This document shows, piece by piece, positions 33,801 through 43,700 of a stretch of DNA of 64,000 nucleotides. The notes under the pieces are model-generated. The model saw only the letters and a list, made by a program, of their open reading frames with translations. It ran no database searches and was not told where the DNA came from. Both the position numbers and the translations under genes were made by a program. Source of the stretch: Pelodera strongyloides (lineage: Eukaryota; Nematoda; Chromadorea; Rhabditida; Rhabditidae). The stretch is taken from assembly GCA_036852015.1 (NCBI GenBank), contig JAANDG010000173.1:124001-188000 (forward strand). The letters are read 5' to 3'. Position 1 is the stretch's first letter; every line of letters begins with the position of its first letter.

Positions 33801-35178
33801 GTGTGCTTCAGGCTACTACATCCTCATTGTGATCTGTTTGTGTGCGATAGCAGTCAGTATTTCCATGACATTCTTGGCAATCTCGAAGCAATATATACAT
33901 AAAGGTGATTTTTTTTATATTATACTATGAGTTATTTTCAAAGGGTTGAAATTTTTAAAATCTCGCTATGTCAAGCACATTTTTTATATCACTGTGACAT
34001 GGAAGTTTTGTATAAAAAAAGTAACTTTTCACAATAATAGTGATCTGCATAGAAAAGAAAAACATTTCCCCGAAGGTTTCTAAAGAAAGTTCCAAAAAAT
34101 ATCTTTTAGATTTGGTACCGACGCGATTTGTCCTTCAGTTATTTATGATGAATCCCACTAGGAAACGACGACAAACAGTATTCAGAACATCGTTTTACAA
34201 GCCGGATCTTGTACCTTTGGATAAGTAAGGAGATACGTTATTTGTACACTAATTGAAAGGCATATGTGAATGCAAATAATACAAGGGACTTTGTGGTCCG
34301 GGGCCAATTTTTTTCAAAATAAATTGCAAGGTGTTCATTGGAATAGTGGAAGTCTGCGAATTAGTATACAGTATTACAGTATACTATATATTATATTCCG
34401 CTTCATCACTGGCGACGGCGTCGTTCTCTTCGTTTGCTCGTGCAACGCGGAACTCTGATGGTCCGCGGCGAAAAAAATCCAGATGCGTCTAGATCTCGCC
34501 GCCCACCTCGCCCAGTTTTCACCAGAGTCTCCACAACTTCTCGCGAGTGCACTGAGCATCCTTTCGCGAAAACCTGGCGAACATAGGGCGAAATCGCCAC
34601 ACACCTTTTTTCTGGGTCTACATCAATTTTCGCGTTTTCGTACAGGCTCTACCGAAATGTTCGCGTCATTGTTTTGTTTTGCCGCTACCCGACTTGTCAG
34701 TGTGTGTATGTGAAAGGTGAACAGAGTTTTTCATGTTCCGCAGGACCAAAGTTCCTAATTTTCGGATTACGTAGTCAATTTTATATTACGTCTTCAAATT
34801 AATAACTTTGCTATATTCAGAATGAAGTGTCCGGAACTCTTTGCCATTTACAGTGTTTTGGAGGAAATTGCAGAAACACAACGGTCATTCAGAAGAAAAC
34901 AAGAACAGAAAATGCAGAGGAAATTTGTGAGTTGTTTCTAATTGCTTTTCTAATTGCTTCTCACTCAGAAGAAGTTGCGAGTTGTTTCTATTGCTTTTAA
35001 TTTTGCATAATTAGCAATTTCTGACATCTTTCAGGTGGAGCAGGAGTGGTCTCGTGTATTCACTCGCTTCGACCATTTCTTCCTTTTCATATTTGAATGT
35101 TTAAACTTGGCGGCATTAGCAGTGTTCCTCAGGGTAGCCTGGCTACCGACCCCCGAGCTCAGAGACCAGATACTGTAG
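28844..35178 (+). CDS. Cys-loop ligand-gated ion channel subunit, predicted cation-selective
   Basis: Subunit of a pentameric plasma-membrane receptor channel. Fourte exons join in phase to 445 residues: 28844-28907, 30073-30194, 31187-31248, 31441-31533, 31798-31843, 31920-31989, 32302-32414, 32840-33055, 33410-33503, 33812-33904, 34110-34224, 34821-34926, 35035-35178 (thirteen coding segments). A signal peptide (MVTSLRNLLACLCLHFS) is followed by NDTSLILRDIFTDYDKRV, RLTWNP and VWMPKLFVYN. The Cys-loop is C-RIETEMFPFDSQF-C with the canonical 13-residue spacing. M1 starts at RPIYYLTVIV; M2 is preceded by SEKVSLGLGS, where Glu-Lys and the absence of a PAR triplet argue for cations. M3 (YYILIVICLC), an intracellular loop and M4 (FFLFIFECLNLAAL) follow. 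Loop C lacks adjacent cysteines, so this is not an alpha-type acetylcholine subunit. It belongs to a divergent nematode lgc group; the ligand is unknown. Confidence 0.9.
29966..30000 (-). ncRNA. tRNA T-arm-like fragment in ion-channel intron 1
   Basis: On the minus strand GCGGGTTCGATTCCCGC is a perfect T stem and loop (Pol III B box), but upstream sequence does not fold into a full cloverleaf. Either a tRNA relic or part of a tRNA-derived SINE. It lies about 70 bp from the exon 2 acceptor. Confidence 0.45.
30848..31028. repeat. Long imperfect (GA)n tract in ion-channel intron 2
   Basis: About 180 bp of GAGAGA-type sequence on the plus strand with scattered interruptions and one inverted GATCTCTCTGAGAGATC stretch. 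Low complexity; the antisense frames it produces are not genes. Confidence 0.9.
32021..32133. mobile_element. Short fold-back element, family A (copy A6), in ion-channel intron 6
   Basis: TTAAAGCGGTACAACCGCC ... GGTCTTTATATCGCTCTAA with GGTTTTTGAAAC and its inverse inside. A diverged, internally deleted copy. Confidence 0.6.
32426..32556 (+). repeat. Tandem duplication with CTTATCCTC units in ion-channel intron 7
   Basis: TGTAGGGAACTGTATGAGT occurs near 32435 and again near 32537. Between them are repeated GTACTGTA and TTATCCTC units. It begins about 15 bp after the exon 7 donor. Confidence 0.75.
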
Positions 35179-35853
35179 TTTAAATCTATATATTTGTTTT
35201 CTAATTTTAAATGCGCTTTGTGTATGTGAATATGACTCTTGTAAGAGAAATGATCAGATGACGAAAATAATCAGAAGGAGTATGTTCCCATTTGAACATA
35301 AATATATTCAACCCTTACTGGTTCGTAGTCTAATTTCCTACTGTCCATCTCCAATTGCTCAATTACTTTTGATCTTCGAAATAATGGGTGTGCTAGTTTT
35401 CCACGTTTACAAATTAATGTAAATGTAGGCCTACTGTACCAGAAATTAAAAATATGTACATAATAACGTAATTTAATTCCTGTATTGTATGTATTATTAG
35501 CAAGTTTATATTGTGCGAATAAATAATGTTCGTTAACTTTTTTTTTGCTTTTCTTTAGTCGTTTCGATATACTCACTCAATGGGTCGGGGACTCTATCAT
35601 ATGTTAACTTAAAAATCAGACTTTTACTCTGAAAATGGTTAAACTCTGAACTCTGAACTCTGAAAAAAAAACTCTGAAACTAAAATAGCATAAGAAGTAC
35701 ATTTGCAAAAGATACAGTTTGCGTAAGTCAGTTTGCGTATGTTTGTGGAAAAAAAAAGATTTTTCCATAAGAAAACTTCAGATTTATCGTGCAGGAATGA
35801 AATTTTTTACTAACAATGAGATCCATAATTATCACTGATTGTATTTCCTGTTG

Positions 35854-35899
<46 letters not shown>

Positions 35900-36206
35900 T
35901 CTCCGCCCTCTTGGTCCACAATTTCCAAACGCACAAAATACTCCGATCCGGGTTCCCACACGAGGGTGCCCGCCCATGCCGATCTGAAAATGGTTCTGGT
36001 TCCATTTATACAGTTTTATTAGAATAATGCTCGGTTTTAGCTACAGTTCTTGTGATTGTGAGCACAAAAAGGTCAACAAAAGGTACGGTAATATTGGTCT
36101 CAAAAATTGATTTGCCCAGCCTTGCATGACTTATTAATTACACCAGATGGCTACGCCGCCTGAGGCGACTATACAGGCGATACTACAAAAAAGTCCGACA
36201 CTCCTT
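35179..36206. other. Intergenic, convergent 3' ends
   Basis: 3' UTRs of the channel (plus) and of a small secreted-protein gene (minus). Contains AATAAA near 35519, repeated CTCTGAA units at 35630-35680 and an (AT)n microsatellite. No exon seen. Confidence 0.6.
35856..35898. repeat. (AT)n microsatellite
   Basis: About 20 uninterrupted AT units. Confidence 0.95.
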
Positions 36207-36940
36207 TTATACCCGAGAGCGGATTTGAGATATTCTAATTTTCTTTGCGGACATCCAATCCTTCAAACTCACTTGATAGGACATCATTCCCACTCCCCCA
36301 AATATGGCTGAAGTGCTTCCCAATGGCTGGGAATTTGTAGTTGGGAACTCTTTATATGTTGTCAATGTGATTGGTTTCACGTAGCACGCAGTCCCCGACA
36401 CAATCAACCGATATGGCTCATTTGGTTTGTGTAACTCAATTCTGAACAAAAAAAATAGAGTACGTATGTTAGAAAGCACTTTTGCTTATGTGGCTTATTG
36501 TCAGTGGTTTTGGCGATTTTTGCTAAATCTTTAATCGTGATCGACTCACAAATGGCGAAAAATAGTTCTGAAGTCTACAAGAACGGGTTAATGTTCCATT
36601 CGAGGCAGCCAAACTATTGTGTTGGACCCAATACAGTACGCGATGGAAGAAAACAAGTGGAAAGGGTGGATTCAATACAGTACGTCTCAACGTCGATCAA
36701 GAAAGTACAACGACCAGTATATTCGGCCGTACTGGTTGCAGTGATGCACTAAAGCCACTAAACGCTAATTGACTGTTAATTCACAACAACTTACACTTGC
36801 GATTTGCTATCATTGTACCATGTAAACTGAGCGTATACGTCTTGCTCAACCATCGAATAAACTTGAACTTCGTAATTACACGAGGAAGCCAGAGAGAGGA
36901 GAGCAATTGTGATAATTGAAATGGTTTGAGAATTTGACAT
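36207..36940 (-). CDS. Small secreted protein, paralogue of the next gene (126 aa)
   Basis: Two exons, 36795-36940 and 36207-36441, give 126 residues. The first about 20 (MSNSQTISIITIALLSLASS) form a signal peptide. The mature part contains AQFTWYND, CYVKPITLT and FGGVGMMSYQ. These line up with AEFTFYNG and GFGSMSYT of the neighbour at 37602-38971, so the two are tandem duplicates. In this copy the last two coding segments are fused: the GT right after SYQ, used as a donor in the paralogue, is read through and continues in a matching pattern (LKDW here, LEDY there). ATG lies 7 bases after a TTTTCAG acceptor-like motif. No family recognised; function unknown, presumably extracellular. Confidence 0.7.
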
Positions 36941-37601
36941 GCTGCTTCTGAAAAGTAGTTATTACGTACATAGAATTTGATCCGGAACCGGAAGACGGAA
37001 TGAATTATTAATTGTTCCTTGGTTATCTGCTCACACTGAAACGTAGTGCTACAGTTTTCGAAAAAAATCATTCCGTATAAAAGAATGATCATGCGATCCT
37101 CATAAAAGAGTGAATGAAAGATCACTACAAAAGTGCTCTTTTGTACCGCAATTTATTTAAAGCACGAGGCAAGTTGTTGACGCAATATGCAAATTTTTCC
37201 CCTGTGTCTCTCCCCCGTCCCACTCTCTCTACCCTCTCTAATCCCTAGTGTAGACCTTTGTTTTAAGCTGTTCCTTTTCCGCTCACTTTTAAATATTGAT
37301 AATCGTGATAGGGGATTGTAGCGCATTTCGGCACATCTTTTGTGCCCGGTCAAAAGACCACCTCGTGCCACAGTATATGTAAATAGTCCAATTTTTTCCC
37401 TGAATTGTTTGTGCGATGCAGAATTGGTGAACTTGACACACCTTTTGTGTGTTCTGTAAAATATCGATATGCAAGTTTGCAACAACTAACACCATGCAAC
37501 AAAGACAGTAAATGTTTCAGAAAAGTGTGTGTTGGGATTTCAGGATATATATAGTCTGAGATTCTTTTATTATGTATTATTTTAAAAAAACTGATAATTC
37601 A

Positions 37602-38971
37602 TTATTTTCCGCGTCCGCCGCAGTCTCCAAATGAGCATGTAACGCCCATGCGATGTCCAACCCGTGGGTGGTAATCCTCCAAAACCTGGAAAGAATGTCA
37701 ATATTAGTGGAAGGAATCAATCCACTTTTACGGTTTACCAGTCGTAATCAGCTAACAACAACCTCTTGCTTTTCTATGTAACTCTTAGAAGGCAACTTTC
37801 CTTAGTTATATATGAATCTTTGCTTATTTTCTGTGCTGTTACAGTTACAGTAATAGTAAAAAGACAATATTTTTTTATATTTTTTCCCAAAAACTCACAG
37901 TGTATGACATTGAGCCAAATCCGTCAATAAATGCCTCCGAAGTGCCAACGCCTCTATTATTGCGGTAGATCTAAAATTTGAAATAGAATGCATTTTTACT
38001 TTATTCTCGAAGTAGATGTCCCGTAGGTTGCGCACTAATTAAGAAAAAATTCCACAGACGTTACAAACTGTCATGGCCGATGATATGAATAATGTTTTGT
38101 AAGACTTAAAAACAAATACATAGAAGACAATTCAACATTCCAAGCCAATAGTACTTCGTTCGGTTCATTCGAAGATTTGTTCTAGATAGTTGTGGGCTAG
38201 ATAAAATGTGGATCAACACCATATCTCATGATATATCGATGCAGTGAAGAAAGCATTGAAAATAGGTAAACCCATCGAAAACCGTCATCAGATGGTCACC
38301 AAATGGTAACGAACCAGTCACGCACCAGTCACCAGATGGTTTTTTTCGGCGAAACATTTGATGGGGCCAACGACGTGTGGTTTCGGCAATTATTTCGCTT
38401 TTCTGTGTAAATAATAAATTCTCAAATAGAACATACTCGCAATTGTGTTTGTTTCAGTCCGCATAATTCTCCCTCCAAGTGCAGTTTTACTGGTTTTTTG
38501 GCATTTTTCCCGGCGATCAAATATCTGGAATAATGAGAAAGTTATTTGAAGTGAATATACACTTTTTTCTTTATTTTTGTGTGATCACAGACTTCTAGTA
38601 AATCTAAATGTACGGCAAATTTAATACAGAACAATTTCCTTTAGCAAAGAGTAAAGCTCACCCCCATGTAAAGAAAAACCATAGGATTACTAATTAGATG
38701 TATTTTTACGTGTGCTGATACAGGACACTTGTAGAACTAACACTTAAATATGTCTAATGTACTTATTGTTTATTACTTCCCAAATTCATAAATGAAATCT
38801 TCTAAATGTTTATGAATAGTTGAAAAGATACCTTTGTGAAATAGTGCCGTTATAGAAAGTGAATTCAGCTGCGCACTCTTTAGGTGCATTACTTTCAATT
38901 GTTATATCGACTTTACATTCACTTGAAAGATTTGTGCAAAATAGGAATAGGATAACAAGCTTCGTTAGCAT
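37602..38971 (-). CDS. Small secreted Cys-containing protein, paralogue (127 aa)
   Basis: Four exons, 38832-38971, 38437-38524, 37899-37970 and 37602-37685, stay in phase and give 127 residues. Signal peptide MLTKLVILFLFCTNLSS, then six cysteines in the mature part (EC, KEC, LCGL, and CSFGDCGG near the end). Shared landmarks with the 36207-36940 gene are FTxYN and GxGxMSY, both at equal spacing. The start codon directly follows ATTTTAG, consistent with trans-splicing. A diverged copy of its intron 2 occurs upstream at about 39193-39375. The product is probably secreted; no domain family recognised. Confidence 0.75.
38093..38254 (-). repeat. Intron segment with a diverged second copy at 39193-39375
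   Basis: Shared words in the same order include TGTTTTGTAA, AAATACATAGAAGA, GCTAGATAAAAT and ATATCTCATGA. Suggests a past third copy of the small secreted gene upstream, now without recognisable exons. Confidence 0.6.
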
Positions 38972-40706
38972 CTAAAATGGACAGAAATCACTGGTTTATT
39001 ATTGTTATTTGTGAATGAATATAAAATTGGCAAGGCTATTTTTTGGTTGCTTATACACATTATCATAAATATTTATAACGAAATTTTTCATGCAGCAGGT
39101 TTTCAGAATCAACCATTTATTATAAAACTTTGTACGAGAAAAATATGCCTTAAAATTCATATACTTCTTATATAAAATTTAAATGTCCATGAAAGATGTT
39201 TTGTAATAAAATGGAGAACTTGAAAATAAATACATAGAAGAGAATGCAAAATATCCATGCAATCTTCATGTGGATTATTTGGAAATTTGTTCTTCTTATG
39301 CATTGCGCTAGATAAAATATGGGTCAATGTCGTACAAATATCTCATGAACTATTTGGTGGAAGGGAAAACAATGTCTGTGATTTATCTCAAATCTCAAAC
39401 AGTGATCAAACATACACTTAGTGGTTTACATAGCCAAATGAGGTTCTTATTATTTGCTAGAATTTTTTGTGCTTGATTTACTTGGTTTACTTATTACATA
39501 TAATAACTGAAACCAAATTAGAATAACTAAAAGCATTTGATTGCTCTTTTGATTGTTATGTCATACTGTGTGAGTAATAAATGTTCTAAATGGTTGATTA
39601 TGATTATGAATTAGAATTCTGTATGGAATAAATTCCCGAGTACTTCTTGTCGTTGGAATGTACATTAAATTTATTGGGCGTTTTTTCTATAATCTTTATT
39701 CAGTAAGAGCAAACATACAATGAATAAGTTGGGACGCAGAACACATAATTTAAATTTACGTAAAACAATATGTTCTGTTTAAATACAATTGTGAGTGTGA
39801 CTAGTTCGAATGGACAGCTTGCATCAGTTAAAATAATCACAGTGAATTATAGTCAATAATAATATTAATATTAATAATTTTAAGGCAGTCAATTAATAAT
39901 TAATTAATATGCATAGCGAAATTGTGATATGTAGTCGGGTGAAAGTGAACGTAGAGATCTAGCAAAAAGACTTTGTAAGTAAGCAAATACCATAACCACA
40001 GTACATTACGTTAAAGGGAGAGGCCCACGAGAAAAAAGTCTTTCTTAATTTACTTGCACAGAATGTCCGGAATTTCAGAAGTGTTACTGTGAGAACCGCA
40101 TTTCTTTGCGCCTAGAACTCACAGAGTTATTCCCCGGCAAACAGTTCGGCCAGGTACCGTAGTCAGAAAGGTTAAAATACGTTTTTACGGTTTATATGCA
40201 TCCATTAGCATTCTTTCTCTACATAATAATTGTTAAACGAATGAAGAGCATTGCTACCATTATAACAAAGCGTTTCCAATTACTTTAATACCCTAAAAGA
40301 GAAAAATTGATTCTGACTACGGTGCCTGGCCGAACAGTTTGCCGAGGAATAACTCTGCGAGTTCTAGGCGTAAAGAAATGCGGTTTTCACAGTAACATTT
40401 CTGAAATTCCGGACATTCTGTGCAAGTAAATTAAGAATGACTTTTTTTTCGTGGGCCTCTCCCTTTAAATATGGATTTACGCAGACTAATTTTCTATCAA
40501 AATGTGCGGTTACTCAAAAAAACGAGTGTGGTTCTCCAGTGATTCGAGATTAAACCATACATATTCGGGTGATATTGCTACAGTTTATTTTTTAAACTGA
40601 GAAATTTAGGATTTAATTTAATTTAAAGCAATTTGTAACAATTAGTAAACACACTTGTAATACAACAAAGGGAAAGTAAGCATAGCATAGATAAAGCCCA
40701 TTCACT
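38972..40706. other. AT-rich intergenic DNA with a large fold-back element
   Basis: Upstream region of the secreted-protein gene and downstream region of the DB-module gene. No exon recognised. Contains the duplicated segment at 39193-39375 and element E2. Confidence 0.6.
40011..40468. mobile_element. Fold-back element, family E (copy E2)
   Basis: TTAAAGGGAGAGGCCCACGA ... CGTGGGCCTCTCCCTTTAA, 458 bp, with long arms (GAATGTCCGGAATTTCAGAA and inverse; CCGCATTTCTTTGCGCC and inverse). About 200 bp longer than E1 because of extra central sequence. No ORF. Confidence 0.85.
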
Positions 40707-43700
40707 TCAAATCCTGACTCCAGCATGATGACACTGTAACATCTCAATCATCACAGTTCCACATACGAGATGTTGGATGCCTAGTGCAATGCCCTGGCCG
40801 GGATGGCAGAATTGTTCGCATTGAGGGCCACTGAAAATCATTTGACAGTTTTTTCAAACGCTGACTGCATTTAGAATACGGTAAATACAAACTTTCTACT
40901 CTAACTATAGGAGAAAACTATTTATCCTTGTACAAACGATACGAAAATAAGTTACTGATCCCTTAAACCCAACCCTTTAAACATTTTAGCATGGACTTAC
41001 GCCTTGGTGTTGACTCCTTTGTGTCTGCAGCATTCTCGATTGTCATTTCCTTGACTTGCGCATTGAAGGAAAGGAGCCACGTGTAGATATCCACATTGAC
41101 CCTTGTCGAGTGCAGATTTAACCTAAAATATTTGAGATGACCATTATTAAAAAAAAAACTCATTATTCTCAATATTGGTGGATAATATTGGATAATAAAA
41201 TTACTTCTTTTTCACATAGATAACATAGACATTTAGATTAAGATGTTCATAGCGCTGATGCTACTAGGTTTACCTCTGCTTGTGTGACGTCATAACGGCA
41301 TAGAGCTTGACAGCCCGGTGGAAGATTCTTGTCTCGACAACACTTTAGAAGACCTTCCGAAGCCTTTTCAGAAGATACACACGGAGTGTACAAAGGTGCG
41401 ACACCGCATTGGCCGGTCTAAAAAAGGGGTTTCGGTCTAGGACATATACTAGGATCGTTAGAACTTAGAACTTAAAGTTGGTTACACAGGATTCGGCATT
41501 ACATAACTTATGTATTGTTTTCTGGTCTGCACACTTGGCGAGTTCAAGCAATTTTCTGAAGCCACTACCTTTGCTTATAGTGAACGATAAAATTTTACTG
41601 AAAGACACATAATTTTTTTAGACACATTTAATTATTTTAAAACTATTGTTTTTTTTTGTCAGTTAGTTTTGAAATTCCATTACCTCAACTACTTGTTCAG
41701 TGTTTGTCGATGGTCTTTGTTGAAACGTATTGTTATTGAAGACTTTTCGTTGTTTTATCAGAAAACTTGTGCGTGGCATCAGACGGTCTGGAAAAAAGCA
41801 GAAGATTATGACTTATGACTAATGACAAATAAAAACACCGCTGAGGAAAAAAATTCTTCCAAGAACAAAAACCGCTTAAAGGGTCAGGCCCATTTCAAAT
41901 GACCCCTATTTTTGATGATTCCATCTGATTCTTTATGTCAAATATAGTAGAATACGATATTTTTCTAATTTTCAAGCGCAAAATTCACGCAGTATTCAGC
42001 AGTTTACCATTGCCAGTCATACCCAACTATTTATCGCAGCTGTCACGCCCCTTCGCGCTAATTGGGCAATATGCTCTATTGGGCGTGGCAACTGCGATAT
42101 CGGCCAATCAGCGCGAAGGGGCGTGACAACTGCGATAGATAGTTGGGTATGACTGGCAATGGTAAACTGCTGAAAACTGTGTGAATATTGCGACTGAAAA
42201 TTGGAAAAAAAAATTAGCCTACTATATTTGACATGGAGAATCAGATGGAATCATCATAAATAGGGGTCATTTGAAATGGGCCTGACCCTTTAAAAATCCT
42301 AGTGTGGCGCTCAGTATCACTGTACCCATACCTAATAATTTGTAGCGCAGCCCTCCCCCCTTCCCCACTCTGGTTCAAACCACACACAACACTACATGCA
42401 ATATACAGGAACAAATTGGTGTAGAGTGATGCGAAACAAATCCATGCATGTTACGATTTTGACAAAAAAACAGTACTGCAAAGCAAAAGCATTTCACAAC
42501 AATCACCGTCTGCATTCGGTGCTAAAGTGGTCCTTATTGGAGGCGGGGACATGGTTTCGATTGTGCCGATCATGCCCTAAATAAAAAGCACAAAAGTGAA
42601 CTGGCACTAGGAGTATGTCGTGGTGAATTATATATTAAAGTGGTATGGTAAGAGGTACACGTATAATATAATCTATATGCAAATTTCTGTGCCCTTCCGT
42701 GCCTACGGGTCATATAGAAAACACTGCAAAGGCATGCAAAGCAAAGCCACACCTCTAAATCAGCATATTTAGGACGCTTTGACAACTTTGACGTCGATCG
42801 ACTCTGATGATGTTCATGGCGTTGTCGTGTCGGGATCTCGGTAGGGGGCGGTGTCAAACTGTGGAGAAACGTGTCAACCACCGGTTCCAATGCTGAACCA
42901 GACTAGTGAAGTTAGTATGCAAATAATGAATAATTGTCCAACCTGCATTCACGTCAAACCTCAGTGTTCTAGTTGTGCAACTATTATGAATGTAAAAGGA
43001 CAACATGCAAAATAATACAGTATAAAGAAAATGATTAATTTCTCACCTCCTGAAATGCTTGGAGCAGTTCTAAAGTCAGGCACTGGTTGTGCGCTGCCCT
43101 GTCCAGCGGAAGTCATAGGCCATGGTGTGGCCGAGGGTGGCCCTGTTGGTGCAGCAATTGTCTCAGATACTGTGGGACGTGATTGACCTTGCTGCGGGAT
43201 AGTTCCACCAAAGCCAACGCCTCCCGGAAATACTGCTCCCGACCCTCCCGCTTGAGGAGTCACTTGCGGGAACTGAGTATTTGATGGAAGTACTCCTGAG
43301 CGGCTTTGAAATTGTCCCTGTGGGACGAAGGATTGTGGCATTCCGGTAGAACCGTCAACGGCAAAATTTGGAGTCTAAAGGGAAGAAATAAATTATATTG
43401 CATACAAACTACATCTCTTTTTCCTCTACGTGCAGGAATTTATTGGTCAATATGTAGATAAAGAAAAGCATGGACTGTATTGATAATACATGCAATGTTA
43501 CAATGGACGTGCATATTATTCACATAACGTTATCCTATCATTAAAGTACATGAAAAACATCATACTTTTATGTTTGCTGGAGGTGTTTGTCCCGGACGGA
43601 GAAGAGTTACAGACCACTCTGGAGATGTACTAAAACAGTATATTTATTCCTTGGATTATTTGTGATCATATGCCACGAGTATCCTTCCCTAGAAAAAAAT

